From Xylocopa sonorina (taxonomy: Eukaryota > Arthropoda > Insecta > Hymenoptera > Apidae), in the NCBI RefSeq assembly GCF_050948175.1, contig NW_027490406.1, forward strand, positions 248,001 through 312,000: a stretch of DNA of 64,000 nt, in the 5' to 3' direction. Position numbers and translations under genes: made by a program. Of this stretch, positions 37,641-51,316 are shown piece after piece (position 1 is the first letter of the stretch; each line of letters opens with the position of its first letter). Below the pieces are notes generated by a model. The model was not told where the DNA came from. It made no database searches and was given only the letters and a program-made list of their open reading frames with translations.

Positions 37641-40600
37641 GTCTACACTTCAAATGAATGTAAATGAGACACTTCCTTGCAAGGAAATATCGTTTGCAGA
37701 TGTCTACGTATCGTAGCAATAGATTTCTTATGATTCTTAAAACGCGATATCGCATCTCATTTCTATGTTTCATGGTAAGGTATAATATGATTTGCGAAGT
37801 GTTATGTATTCCTCGTCTACACTTCAAATGAATGTAAATGCGACACTTCCTTGCAAGGAAATAGCGTTTGCAGATGTCTACGTATCGTAGCAATAGATTT
37901 CTTATGATTCTTAAAACGCGATATCGCATCTCATTTCTATGTTTCATGGTAAGATATAATATGATTTGCGAAGTGTTATGTATTCCTCGTCTACACTTCA
38001 AATGAATGTGAATGCGAAACTTCCTCGCTAGGAAATAGCGTTTGCAGATGTCTACGTATCGTAGCAATAGATTTCTAATGCTTCTTAAAACGCGATATCG
38101 CTTCTCATTTCTATGTTTCATGGTAAGATATAATATGATTAGCGAAGTGTCATGTATTCCTCGTCTACACTTCAAATGAATGTAAATGCGACACTTCCAT
38201 GCAAGGAAATAGCGTTTGCAGATGTCTACGTATCGTAGCAATAGTGTTCTTATGTTTCTTAAAACGCGATATCGCATCTCATTTCTATGTTTCATGGTAA
38301 GATATAATATGATTTGCGAAGTGTTATGTATTCCTCATCTACACTTCAAATGAATGTAAATGCGACACTTCTTTGCAAGGAAATAGCGTTTGCAGATGTC
38401 TACGTATCGTAGCAATAGAGTTCTTATGATTCTTAAAACGCGATATCGCATCTCATTTCTATGTTTCATGGTAAGATATAATATGATTTGCGAAGTGTTA
38501 TGTATTCCTCGTCTACACTTCAAATGAATGTGAATGCGAAACTTCCTCGCTAGGAAATAGCGTTTGCAGATGTCTACGTATCGTAGCAATAGATTTCTAA
38601 TGCTTCTTAAAACGCGATATCGCATCTCATTTCTATGTTTCATGGTAAGATATAATATGAATTGCGAAGTGTCATGTATACCTCGTCTACACTTCAAATG
38701 AATGTAAATGCGACACTTCCTTGCAAGGAAATAGCGTTTGCGAATGTCTATCTATCGTAGCAATATTGTTCTAATGCTGCTTAAAACGCGATTTCGCATC
38801 TCCTTTCTATGTTTCATGGTAAGATATAATATGATTTGCGAAGTGCTATGCATTCCTCGTCTACGATTCAAATGAATGTAAATGAGACACTTCCTTGCAA
38901 GGAAATATCGTATGCAGATGTCTACGTATCGTAGCAATAGAGTTCTTATGATTCTTAAAACGCGATATCGCATTTCATTTCTTTGTTTCATGGTAAGGTA
39001 TAATATGATTTGCGAAGTGTTACGTATTCCTCGTCTACACTTCAAATGAATGTAAATGCGACACTTCCTTGCAAGGAAATAGCGTTTGCAGATGTCTATG
39101 TATCGTAGCAATAGATTTCTAATGCTTTTTAAAACGTGATATCGCATCTCATTTCTATGTTTCATGGTAAGATATAATATGATTTGCGAAGTGTCATGTA
39201 TTCCTCGTCTACACTTCAAATGAATGTAAATGCGACACTTCCATGCAAGGAAATAGCGTTTGCAGGTGTCTACGTATCGTAGCAATAGTGTTCTTATGTT
39301 TCTTAAAACGCGATATCGCATCTCATTTCTATGTTTCATGGTAAGATATAATATGATTTGCGAAGTGTTATGTATTCCTCATCTACACTTCAAATGAATG
39401 TAAATGCGACACTTCTTTGCAAGGAAATAGCGTTTGCAAATGTCTACCTATCGTAGCAATAGAGTTCTAATGCTTCTTAAAACGCGATATCGCATCTCAT
39501 TTCTATGTTCCATGGTAAGATATAACATGATTTGCGAAGTGTCATGTATTCCTCGTCTACACTTCAAATGCATGTAAATGCGAAACGTCCATGCAAGGAA
39601 ATAGCGTTTGCAGATGTCTACGTATTGTAGCAATAGAGTTCTTATGATACTTAAAACGCGATATCGCATCTCATTTCTATGTTTCATGGTAAGATATATT
39701 ATGATTTGCGAAGTGTTATGTATTCCTCGTCTACACTTCAAATGAATGTAAATGCGACACTTACTTGCAAGGAAATTGCGTTTGCAGATTTCTACGTATC
39801 GTAGCAATAGAGTTCTTATGATTCTTAAAACGCGATATCGCTTCTCATTTCTATGTTTCATGGTAAGATATAATATGATTAGCGAAGTGTTATGTATTCC
39901 TCGTCTACACTTCAAATGAATGTAAATGCGACACTTCTTTGCAAGGAAATAGCGTTTGCAAATGTCTACCTATCGTAGCAATAGTGTTCTAATGCTTCTT
40001 AAAACGCGATATCGCATCTCAGTTCTATGTTTCATGGTAAGATATAATATAATTTGCGAAGTGCTATGTTTTCCTCGTCTACACTTCAAATGAATGTAAA
40101 TGCGACACTTCCTTGCAAGGAAATAGCGTTTGCAAATGTCTACCTATCGTAGCAATAGAGTTCTAATGCTTCTTAAAATGCGATATCGCATCTCATTTCT
40201 ATGTTCCATGGTAAGATATAATATGATTTGCGAAGTGTCATGTATTCCTCGTCTACACTTCAAATGTATGTAAATGCGAAACGTCCATGCAAGGAAATAA
40301 CGTTTGCAGATGTCTACGTATTGTAGCAATGGAGTTCTAATGCTTCTTAAAACGCGATATCGCATCTCATCTCTATGTTTCATGGTAAGATATAATACGA
40401 TTTGCGAAGTGTTATGTATTCCTCGTCTACACTTCAAATGAATGTAAATGCGACACTTCCTTGCAAGGAAATAGCGTTTGCAGATGACTACGTATCGAAG
40501 CAATAGGGTTCAAATGCTACTTAAAACGCGTTATCGCATCTCATTTCTATGTTTCATGGTAAGATATAATATAATTTGCGAAGTGTGATGTATTCCTCGT

Positions 40601-41290
40601 CTACACATCAAATGAATGTAAATGCGACACTTCCTTGTAAGGAAATAGCTTTTGCAGATGTCTACCTATCGTAGCAATAGAGTTCTAATGCTTCTTAAAA
40701 CGCGATATCGCATCTCATTTCTATGTTTCATGGTAAGATATAATATGATTTGCGAAGTGTCATGTATTCCTCGTCTACACTTCAAATGAAAGTAAATGCG
40801 ACACTTCCTTGCTAGGAAATAGCGTCTGCAGATGTCTAGGTATCGTAGCAATAGAGTTCTAATGCTTCATAAAACGCGATATCGCATCACATTTCTATGT
40901 TTCATGGTAAGATATAATATTCATTGCGAAGTGTTATGCATTTCTCGTATACGCCTGAAATGAATGTAAATGCGACACTTCCTTGAAAGGAAATAGCGTT
41001 TGCAGATGTCTACGTATCGTAGCAATAGAGTTCAAATGCTTCTTAAAACGCGATATCGCATCTCATTTCTATGTTTCATGGTAAGATATAATATGATTTG
41101 CGAAGTGTTATGTATTCCTCGTCTACACATCAAATGAATGTAAATGCGACACTTCCTTGCAAGGAAATAGCGTTTGCGAATGTCTACCTATCATAGCAAT
41201 AGTGTTCTAATGCTTCTTAAAACGCGATATCGCATCTCATCTCTATGTTTCATGGTACGATATAATATGATTTGCGAAGTGTTATGTATT
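37640..41290 (+). repeat. Divergent short-period stretch
   Basis: Only loose repetition is visible. Positions 38160-38420 match 39204-39464 at six monomers (1044 bases), and 39500-39640 match 40196-40336 at four monomers (696 bases). The four-monomer match carries the first TGTTCCATGG monomers, with CGAAACGTCCATGC and CTACGTATTGTAGC. Many singleton substitutions suggest an older, less homogenised part than its right neighbour. No gene is seen. Confidence 0.75.
38435..38608 (+). repeat. Variant monomer, GTGAATGCGAAACTTCCTCGCTAGG class
   Basis: The consensus GTAAATGCGACACTTCC reads GTGAATGCGAAACTTCC here, followed by TCGCTAGGAAATAGC. It is usually followed by a monomer ending in ATAGATTTCTAATGC and then one with ATATGAATTGCGAAG and GTATACCTCG. 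This trio occurs in the 0-18 kb, 38 kb and 56-60 kb parts, so it links distant segments. The 14-bp palindrome keeps 5-base arms (TTCCT/AGGAA) in this class. Confidence 0.85.
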
Positions 41291-44200
41291 CCTCGTCTAC
41301 ACTTCGAATGAATGTAAATGCGACACTTCCTTGCAAGGAAATAGCGTTTGCAGATGTCTACGTATCGTAGCAATAGAGTTCTAATGATTCTTAAAACGCG
41401 ATATCGCATCTCATTTCTATATTTCATGGTAAGATATAATTTGATTTGCGAAGTGTCATGTATTCCTCGTCTACACTTCAAATGAATGTAAATGCGACAC
41501 TTCCTTGCAAGGATATAGCGTTTGCAGATGTCTATGTATCGTAGCAATAGATTTCTAATGCTTCTTAAAACGCGATTTCGCATCTCATTTCTATGTTTCA
41601 TGGTAAGATATAATATGATTTGCGAAGTGTTATGTATTCCTCGTCTACACTTCAAATGAATGTGAATGCGACACTTCCTCGCTAGGAAATAGCGTTTGTA
41701 GATGTCTACTTATCGTAGCAATAGGGTTCTTATGATTCTTAAAACGCGATATCGCATCTCATTTCTATGTTTCATGGTAAGATATAATATGATTTGCGAA
41801 GTGTTATGTATTCCTCGTCTACATTTCAAATCAATGTAAATGCGACACTTCCTTGCAAGGAAATAGCGTTTGCAGATGTCTACGTATCGTAGCAATAGAG
41901 TTCTAATGCTTCTTAAAACGCGATATCGCATCTCAGTTCTATGTTTCATGGTAAGATATAATATTCATTGCGAAGTGTTATGCATTCCTCGTCTACGATT
42001 GAAATGAATGTAAATGCGACACTTCCTTGCAAGGAAATAGCGTTTGCAGATGTCTACGTATCGTAGCAATAGAGTTCAAATGCTTCTTAAAATGCGATAT
42101 CGCATCTCATTTCTATGTTTCATGGTAAGATATAATATGATTTGCGGAGTATTATGTATTCCTCGTCTACACTTCAAATGAATGTAAATGCGACACATCC
42201 TTGCAAGGAAATAGCTTTTGCAAATGTCTACCTATCGTAGCAGTAGTGTTCTAATGCTCCTTAGAACGCGATGTAGTATCTCATTTCTATGTTTCATGGT
42301 AAGATATAATATGATTTGCGAAGTGTTAGGTATTCCTCGTCTACACTTCGAATGAATGTAAATGCGACACTTCCTTGCAAGGAAATAGCGTTTGCAGATG
42401 TCTACGTATCGTAGCAATAGAGTTCTTATGATTCTTAAAACGCGATATCGCATCTCATTTCTATATTTCATGGTAAGATATAATTTGATTTGCGAAGTGT
42501 CATGTATTCCTCGTCTACACTTCAAATGAATGTAAATGCGACACTTCCTTGCAAGGAAATAGCGTTTGCAGATGTCTATGTATCGTAGCAATAGATTTCT
42601 AATGCTTCTTAAAACGCGATTTCGCATCTCATTTCTATGTTTCATGGTAAGATATAATATGATTTGCGAAGTGTTATGTATTCCTCGTCTACACTTCAAA
42701 TGAATGTGAATGCGACACTTCCTCGCTAGGAAATAGCGTTTGTAGATGTCTACTTATCGTAGCAATAGGGTTCTTATGATTCTTAAAACGCGATATCGCA
42801 TCTCATTTCTATGTTTCATGGTAAGATATAATATGATTTGCGAAGTGTTATGTATTCCTCGTCTACATTTCAAATCAATGTAAATGCGACACTTCCTTGC
42901 AAGGAAATAGCGTTTGCAGATGTCTACGTATCGTAGCAATAGAGTTCTAATGCTTCTTAAAACGCGATATCGCATCTCAGTTCTATGTTTCATGGTAAGA
43001 TATAATATTCATTGCGAAGTGTTATGCATTCCTCGTCTACGATTGAAATGAATGTAAATGCGACACTTCCTTGCAAGGAAATAGCGTTTGCAGATGTCTA
43101 CGTATCGTAGCAATAGAGTTCAAATGCTTCTTAAAATGCGATATCGCATCTCATTTCTATGTTTCATGGTAAGATATAATATGATTTGCGGAGTATTATG
43201 TATTCCTCGTCTGCACTTCAAATGAATGTAAATGCGACACATCCTTGCAAGGAAATAGCTTTTGCAAATGTCTACCTATCGTAGCAGTAGTGTTCTAATG
43301 CTCCTTAGAACGCGATGTAGTATCTCATTTCTATGTTTCATGGTAAGATATAATATGATTTGCGAAGTGTTAGGTATTCCTCGTCTACACTTCGAATGAA
43401 TGTAAATGCGACACTTCCTTGCAAGGAAATAGCGTTTGCAGATGTCTACGTATCGTAGCAATAGAGTTCTTATGATTCTTAAAACGCGATATCGCATCTC
43501 ATTTCTATATTTCATGGTAAGATATAATTTGATTTGCGAAGTGTCATGTATTCCTCGTCTACACTTCAAATGAATGTAAATGCGACACTTCCTTGCAAGG
43601 AAATAGCGTTTGCAGATGTCTATGTATCGTAGCAATAGATTTCTAATGCTTCTTAAAACGCGATTTCGCATCTCATTTCTATGTTTCATGGTAAGATATA
43701 ATATGATTTGCGAAGTGTTATGTATTCCTCGTCTACACTTCAAATGAATGTGAATGCGACACTTCCTCGCTAGGAAATAGCGTTTGTAGATGTCTACTTA
43801 TCGTAGCAATAGGGTTCTTATGATTCTTAAAACGCGATATCGCATCTCATTTCTATGTTTCATGGTAAGATATAATATGATTTGCGAAGTGTTATGTATT
43901 CCTCGTCTACATTTCAAATCAATGTAAATGCGACACTTCCTTGCAAGGAAATAGCGTTTGCAGATGTCTACGTATCGTAGCAATAGAGTTCTAATGCTTC
44001 TTAAAACGCGATATCGCATCTCAGTTCTATGTTTCATGGTAAGATATAATATTCATTGCGAAGTGTTATGCATTCCTCGTCTACGATTGAAATGAATGTA
44101 AATGCGACACTTCCTTGCAAGGAAATAGCGTTTGCAGATGTCTACGTATCGTAGCAATAGAGTTCAAATGCTTCTTAAAATGCGATATCGCATCTCATTT

Positions 44201-44420
44201 CTATGTTTCATGGTAAGATATAATATGATTTGCGGAGTATTATGTATTCCTCGTCTACACTTCAAATGAATGTAAATGCGACACATCCTTGCAAGGAAAT
44301 AGCTTTTGCAAATGTCTACCTATCGTAGCAGTAGTGTTCTAATGCTCCTTAGAACGCGATGTAGTACCTCATTTCTATGTTTCATGGTAAGATATAATAT
44401 GATTTGCGAAGTGTTAGGTA
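41290..44420 (+). repeat. 6-mer HOR, three near-identical copies
   Basis: The unit is six monomers (1044 bases) beginning near 41290, 42334 and 43378. Rare markers recur at exactly this spacing: CACTTCGAATGAATG, GATATAATTTGATTTG, CATTTCAAATCAATG, GCGGAGTATTATG and CGATGTAGTATCTC. Comparing 42301-43344 with 43345-44388 by eye, I find only two substitutions. The first copy is slightly more diverged (CTAATGATTC near 41384, GGATATAGC near 41512). This is the youngest-looking amplification in the window. Confidence 0.93.
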
Positions 44421-45920
44421 TTCCTCGTCTACACTTCAAATGAATGTAAATGCGACTCTTCCTTGCAAGGAAATAGCGTTTGCAGATGTCTACGTATCGA
44501 AGCAATAGAGTTCAAATGCTTCTTAAAACGAGATATTGCATCTCATATCTATGTTTCATGATAAGATATAATATTCATTGCGAAGTGTTATGCATTCCTC
44601 GCCTACGATTCAAATGAATGTAAATGCGACACTTCCTTGCTAGGAAATAGCGTTTGCAGATGTCTACGTATCGAAGCAATAGAGTTCAAATGCTTCTTAA
44701 AACGCGATATCGCATCTCATTTCTATGTTTCATGGTAAGATATAATATGATTTGCGAAGTGTCATGTATTCCTCGTCTACACTTCAAATGAATGTAAATG
44801 CGACACTTCCTTGCAAGGAAATAGCGTTTGCAAACGTCTACCTACCGTAGCAATAGAGATCTAATGCTTCGTAAAACGCGATATCGCATCTCATTTCTAT
44901 ATTTCTTGGTAAGATATAATATGATTTGCGAAGTGTTATGTATTCCTCGTCTACACTTCAAATGAATGTAAATGCGACACTTCCTTGCAAGGAAATAGCG
45001 TTTGCAGATGTCTTCGTATCGAAGCAATAGGGTTCAAATGCTTCTTAAAACGCGATATCGCATCTCATTTCTATGTTTCATGGTAAGATATATTATGATT
45101 TGCGAAGTGTTATGTATTCCTCGTCTACACTTCAAATGAATGTAAATGCGACACTTACTTGCAAGGAAATAGCGTTTGCAGATGTCCACGTATCGTAGCA
45201 ATAGAGTTCTTATGATTCTTAAAACGCGATATCGCATCTCATTTCTATGTTTCATGGTAAGATATAATATGATTTGCGAAGTGTTATGTATTCCTCGTCT
45301 ACACTTCAAATGAATGTGAATGCGAAACCTCCTCCCTAGGAAATAGCGTTTGCAGATGTCTACGTATCGTAGCAATAGATTTCTAATGTTTCTTAAAACG
45401 TGATATCGCATCTCATTTCTATGTTTCATGGTAAGATATAATATGATTTGCGAAGTGTCATGTATTCCTCGTCTACACTTCAAATGAATGTAAATGCGAC
45501 ACTTCCATCCAAGGAAATAGCGTTTGCAGATGTCTACGTATCGTAGCAATAGTGTTCTTATGTTTCTTAAAACGCGATATCGCATCTCATTTCTATGTTT
45601 CATGGTAAGATATAATATGATTTGCGAAGTGTTATGTATTCTTCGTCTACACTTCAAATGAATGTAAATGCGACACTTCTTTGCAAGGAAATAGCGTTTG
45701 CAAATGTCTACCTATCGTAGCAATAGTGTTCTAATGCTTCTTAAAACGCGATATCGCATCTCAGTTCTATGTTTCATGGTAAGATATAGTATGATTTGCG
45801 AAGTGTTATGTTTTCCTCGTCTACACTTCAAATGAATGTAAATGCGACACTTCCTTGGAAGGAAATAGCGTTCGCAGATGTCTACCTATCGTAGCAATAG
45901 AGTTCTAATGCTTCTTAAAA
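44420..45920 (+). repeat. Mixed monomers before the 12-mer HOR
   Basis: About 8.6 monomers include ACGAGATATTGC with CTCATATCTATG near 44530, a set that recurs near 55495. The downstream part (45.1-45.85 kb) is a diverged relative of 46.6-47.6 kb, with TCCATCCAAGG and TTCTTATGTTTCTT. No non-satellite sequence is present. Confidence 0.75.
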
Positions 45921-48007
45921 CGCGATATCGCATCTCATTTCTATGTTCCATGGTAAGATATAATATGATTTGCGAAGTGTCATGTATTCCTCGTCTACAC
46001 TTCAAATGAATGTAAATGCGACACTTCCTTGTAAGGCAATAGCGTTTGCAGATGTCTACCTATCGTAGCAATAGAGTTCTAATGCTTCTTAAAACGCGAT
46101 ATCGCATCTCATTTCTATGTTCCATGGTAAGATATAATATGATTTGCGAAGTGTCATGTATTCCTCGTCTACACTTCAAATGCATGTAAATGCGAAACTT
46201 CCATGCAAGGAAATAGCGTTTGCAGATGTCTACGTATCGTAGCAATGGAGTTCTTATGATTCTTAAAACGCGATATCGCATCTCATTTCTATGTTTCATG
46301 GTAAGGTATAATATGATTTGCGAAGTGTCATGTATTCCCCGTCTACACTTCAAATGAATGTAAATGCGACACTTCCTTGCAAGGAAATAGCGTTTGCAGA
46401 TGTCTACGTATCGAAGCAATAGTGTTCTTATGTTTCTTAAAACGCGATATCGCATCTCATTTCTATGTTTCATGGTAAGATATAATATGATTTGCGAAGT
46501 GTTATGTATTCCTCGTCTACACTTCAAATGAATGTAAATGCGACACTTCTTTGCAAGGAAATAGCGTTTGCAAATGTCTACCTATCGTAGCAATAGTGTT
46601 CTAATGCTTCTTAAAACGCGATATCGCATCTCGTTTCTATGTTTCATGGTAAGATATAATATGATTTGCGAAGTGTTATGTATTCCTCGTCTACACTTCA
46701 AATGAATGTAAATGCGACACTTCCATGCAAGGAAATAGCGTTTGTAGATGTCTACGTATCGTAGCAATAGAGTTCTTATGAATATTAAAACGCGATATCG
46801 CATCACATTTCTATGTTTCATGGTAAGGTATAATATGATTTGCGAAGTGTTATGTATTCCTCGTCTACACTTCAAATGAATGTAAATGCGACACTTCCTT
46901 GCAAGGAAATAGCGTTTGCAGATGTCTACGTATCGTAGCAATAGAGTTCTTATGATTTTTAAAACGCGATATCGCATCTCATTTCTATGCTTCATGGTAA
47001 GATATAATATGATTTGCGAAGTGTTATGTATTCCTCGTCTACACTTCAAATGAATGTGAATGCGAAACTTCCTCGCTAGGAAATAGCGTTTGCAGATGTC
47101 TACGTATCGTAGCAATAGATTTCTAATGTTTCTTAAAACGTGATATCGCATCTCATTTCTATGTTTCATGGTAAGATATAATATGATTTGCGAAGTGTCA
47201 TGTATTCCTCGTCTACACTTCAAATGAATGTAAATGCGACACTTCCATCCATGGGAATAGCGTTTGCAGATGTCTACGTATCGTAGCAATAGTGTTCTTA
47301 TGTTTCTTAAAACGCGATATCGCATCTCATTTCTATGTTTCATGGTAAGATATAATATGATTTGCGAAGTGTTATGTATTCCTCGTCTACACTTCAAATG
47401 AATGTAAATGCGACACTTCTTTGCAAGGAAATAGCGTTTGCAAATGTCTACCTATCGTAGCAATAGTGTTCTAATGCTTCTTAAAACGCGATATCGCATC
47501 TCAGTTCTATGTTTCATGGTAAGATATAGTATGATTTGCGAAGTGTTATGTTTTCCTCGTCTACACTTCAAATGAATGTAAATGCGACACTTCCTTGTAA
47601 GGAAATAGCGTTTGCAGATGTCTACCTATCGTAGCAATAGAGTTCTAATGCTTCTTAAAACGCGATATCGCTTCTCATTTCTATGTTCCATGGTAAGATA
47701 TAATATGATTTGCGAAGTGTCATGTATTCCTCGTCTACACTTCAAATGCATGTAAATGCGAAACTTCCATGCAAGGAAATAGCGTTTGCAGATGTCTACG
47801 TATCGTAGCAATGGAGTTCTTATGATTCTTAAAACGCGATATCGCATCTCATTCCTATGTTCCATGGTAAGATATAATATGATTTGCGAAGTGTCATGTA
47901 TTCCTCGTCTACACTTCAAATGCATGTAAATGCGAAACTTCCATGCAAGGAAATAGCGTTTGCAGATGTCTACGTATCGTAGCAATGGAGTTCTTATGAT
48001 TCTTAAA
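45920..48007 (+). repeat. 12-mer HOR, copy 1
   Basis: Twelve monomers (2088 bases) are directly followed by a second copy at 48008. Markers include AAGGCAATAGC, CCCCGTCTACAC, TTATGAATATTAAAACG, TCTATGCTTCATGG, TCCATCCATGGGAATAGC and GATATAGTATG. The two copies differ at only a handful of sites, for example TTCCTTGCAAGG against TTCCATCCAAGG near 46890/48978. The longest open frame of the window (271 codons, minus strand, 46582-47397) lies in this unit and is treated as a by-product. Confidence 0.92.
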
Positions 48008-50095
48008 ACGCGATATCGCATCTCATTTCTATGTTCCATGGTAAGATATAATATGATTTGCGAAGTGTCATGTATTCCTCGTCTACACTTCAAATGAATG
48101 TAAATGCGACACTTCCTTGTAAGGCAATAGCGTTTGCAGATGTCTACCTATCGTAGCAATAGAGTTCTAATGCTTCTTAAAACGCGATATCGCATCTCAT
48201 TTCTATGTTCCATGGTAAGATATAATATGATTTGCGAAGTGTCATGTATTCCTCGTCTACACTTCAAATGCATGTAAATGCGAAACTTCCATGCAAGGAA
48301 ATAGCGTTTGCAGATGTCTACGTATCGTAGCAATGGAGTTCTTATGATTCTTAAAACGCGATATCGCATCTCATTTCTATGTTTCATGGTAAGATATAAT
48401 ATGATTTGCGAAGTGTCATGTATTCCCCGTCTACACTTCAAATGAATGTAAATGCGACACTTCCTTGCAAGGAAATAGCGTTTGCAGATGTCTACGTATC
48501 GAAGCAATAGTGTTCTTATGTTTCTTAAAACGCGATATCGCATCTCATTTCTATGTTTCATGGTAAGATATAATATGATTTGCGAAGTGTTATGTATTCC
48601 TCGTCTACACTTCAAATGAATGTAAATGCGACACTTCTTTGCAAGGAAATAGCGTTTGCAAATGTCTACCTATCGTAGCAATAGTGTTCTAATGCTTCTT
48701 AAAACGCGATATCGCATCTCGTTTCTATGTTTCATGGTAAGATATAATATGATTTGCGAAGTGTTATGTATTCCTCGTCTACACTTCAAATGAATGTAAA
48801 TGCGACACTTCCATGCAAGGAAATAGCGTTTGTAGATGTCTACGTATCGTAGCAATAGAGTTCTTATGAATATTAAAACGCGATATCGCATCACATTTCT
48901 ATGTTTCATGGTAAGGTATAATATGATTTGCGAAGTGTTATGTATTCCTCGTCTACACTTCAAATGAATGTAAATGCGACACTTCCATCCAAGGAAATAG
49001 CGTTTGCAGATGTCTACGTATCGTAGCAATAGAGTTCTTATGATTTTTAAAACGCGATATCGCATCTCATTTCTATGCTTCATGGTAAGATATAATATGA
49101 TTTGCGAAGTGTTATGTATTCCTCGTCTACACTTCAAATGAATGTGAATGCGAAACTTCCTCGCTAGGAAATAGCGTTTGCAGATGTCTACGTATCGTAG
49201 CAATAGATTTCTAATGTTTCTTAAAACGTGATATCGCATCTCATTTCTATGTTTCATGGTAAGATATAATATGATTTGCGAAGTGTCATGTATTCCTCGT
49301 CTACACTTCAAATGAATGTAAATGCGACACTTCCATCCATGGGAATAGCGTTTGCAGATGTCTACGTATCGTAGCAATAGTGTTCTTATTTTTCTTAAAA
49401 CGCGATATCGCATCTCATTTCTATGTTTCATGGTAAGATATTATATGATTTGCGAAGTGTTATGTATTCCTCGTCTACACTTCAAATGAATGTAAATGCG
49501 ACACTTCTTTGCAAGGAAATAGCGTTTGCAAATGTCTACCTATCGTAGCAATAGTGTTCTAATGCTTCTTAAAACGCGATATCGCATCTCAGTTCTATGT
49601 TTCATGGTAAGATATAGTATGATTTGCGAAGTGTTATGTTTTCCTCGTCTACACTACAAATGAATGTAAATGCGACACTTCCTTGTAAGGAAATAGCGTT
49701 TGCAGATGTCTACCTATCGTAGCAATAGAGTTCTAATGCTTCTTAAAACGCGATATCGCTTCTCATTTCTATGTTCCATGGTAAGATATAATATGATTTG
49801 CGAAGTGTCATGTATTCCTCGTCTACACTTCAAATGCATGTAAATGCGAAACTTCCATGCAAGGAAATAGCGTTTGCAGATGTCTACGTATCGTAGCAAT
49901 GGAGTTCTTATGATTCTTAAAACGCGATATCGCATCTCATTTCTATGTTCCATGGTAAGATATAATATGATTTGCGAAGTGTCATGTATTCCTCGTCTAC
50001 ACTTCAAATGCATGTAAATGCGAAACTTCCATGCAAGGAAATAGCGTTTGCAGATGTCTACGTATCGTAGCAATGGAGTTCTTATGATTCTTAAA
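48008..50095 (+). repeat. 12-mer HOR, copy 2
   Basis: This is the second copy of 45920-48007, abutting it exactly. Private changes include TTATTTTTCTT near 49386, GATATTATATG near 49437 and ACACTACAAATG near 49652. Its last monomers also form the start of the 8-mer HOR, so one HOR arose from within the other. Confidence 0.92.
48179..48352 (+). repeat. Variant monomer, TGTTCCATGG / AAATGCATGTAAATG class
   Basis: The copy carries TATGTTCCATGGTAAG (creating CCATGG), AAATGCATGTAAATGCG (creating ATGCAT), CGAAACTTCCATGC and GCAATGGAGTTC as a linked set. Members are confined to about 39.5-53.6 kb, with early diverged forms near 39510 and 40205. It is a diagnostic monomer of the 12-mer and 8-mer HORs. 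Confidence 0.88.
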
Positions 50096-51210
50096 ACACG
50101 ATATCGCATCTCATTTCTATGTTTCATGGTAAGATATAATATGATTTGCGAAGTGTCATGTATTCCTCGTCTACACTTCAAATGAATGTAAATGCGACAC
50201 TTCCTTGCAAGGAAATAGCGTTTGCAGATGTCTACGTATCGAAGCAATAGTGTTCTTATGTTTCTTAAAACGCGATATCGCATCTCATTTCTATGTTTCA
50301 TGGTAAGATATAATATGATTTGCGAAGTGTTATGTATTCCTCGTCTACACTTCAAATGAATGTAAATGCGACACTTCTTTGCAAGGAAATAGCGTTTGCA
50401 AATGTCTACCTATCGTAGCAATAGTGTTCTAATGCTTCTTAAAACGCGATATCGCATCTCGTTTCTATGTTTCATGGTAAGTTATAATATGATTTGCGAA
50501 GTGTCATGTATTCCTCGTCTACACTTCAAATAAATGTAAATGAGACACTTCCGTTCAAGGAAATAGCGTTTGCAGATGTCTACGTATCGTAGCAATAGAG
50601 TTCTTATGATTCTTAAAACGCGATATCGCATCTCATTTCTATGTTTCATGTTAAGATATAATATGATTTGCGAACTGTCATGTATTCCTCGTCTACACTT
50701 CAAATGAATGTAAATGCGACACTTCCTTGCAAGGAAATAGCGTTTGCAAACGTCTACCTACCGTAGCAATAGAGTTCTAATGCTTCTTAAAACGCGATAT
50801 CGCATCTCATTTCTATGTTTCATGGTAAGATATAATATGATTTGCGAAGTGTCATGTATTCCTCGTCTACACTTCAAATGAATGTAAATGCGACACTACC
50901 TTGCTAGGAAATAGCGTCTGCAGATGTCTAGGTATCGCAGCAATAGAGTTCTAATGCTTCTTAAAACGCGATATCGCATCTCATTTCTATGTTTCATGGT
51001 AAGATATAATATGATTTGCGAAGTGTTATGTATTCCTCGTCTACACTTCAAATGAATGTGAATGCGACACTTCCTCGCTAGGAAATAGCGTTTGCAGTTG
51101 TCTACGTATCGTAGCAATAGATTTCCAATGCTTCTTAAAACGCGATATCGCATCTCACTTCTATGTTTCATGGTAAGATATAATATGATTTGCGAAGTGT
51201 CATGTATTCC
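49925..51210 (+). repeat. 8-mer HOR, copy 1
   Basis: The segment repeats at offset 1392 (eight monomers) as 51317-52602. Markers include AAAACACGATATCGC, AATAAATGTAAATGAGAC, TCCGTTCAAGG, CATGTTAAGATAT, GCGAACTGTCATG and GCAGTTGTCTACG. I see very few differences between the copies (for example TATGTGTTCC near 51726). Confidence 0.9.
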
Positions 51211-51316
51211 TCGTCTACACTTCAAATGAATGTAAATGCGACACTTCCTTGTAAGGCTATAGCGTTTGCAGATGTCTACCTATCGTAGCAATAGAGTTCT
51301 AATGCTTCTTAAAACG

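Noticed and set aside
46582..47397. Long minus-strand open frame (271 codons) and dozens of similar frames of 60-253 codons
   Set aside because: They follow the 174-bp repeat phase, start and stop where monomer variants add or remove stops, and overlap wholly with satellite. There is no recognisable domain, no sign of codon-position bias, and no intergenic signals.
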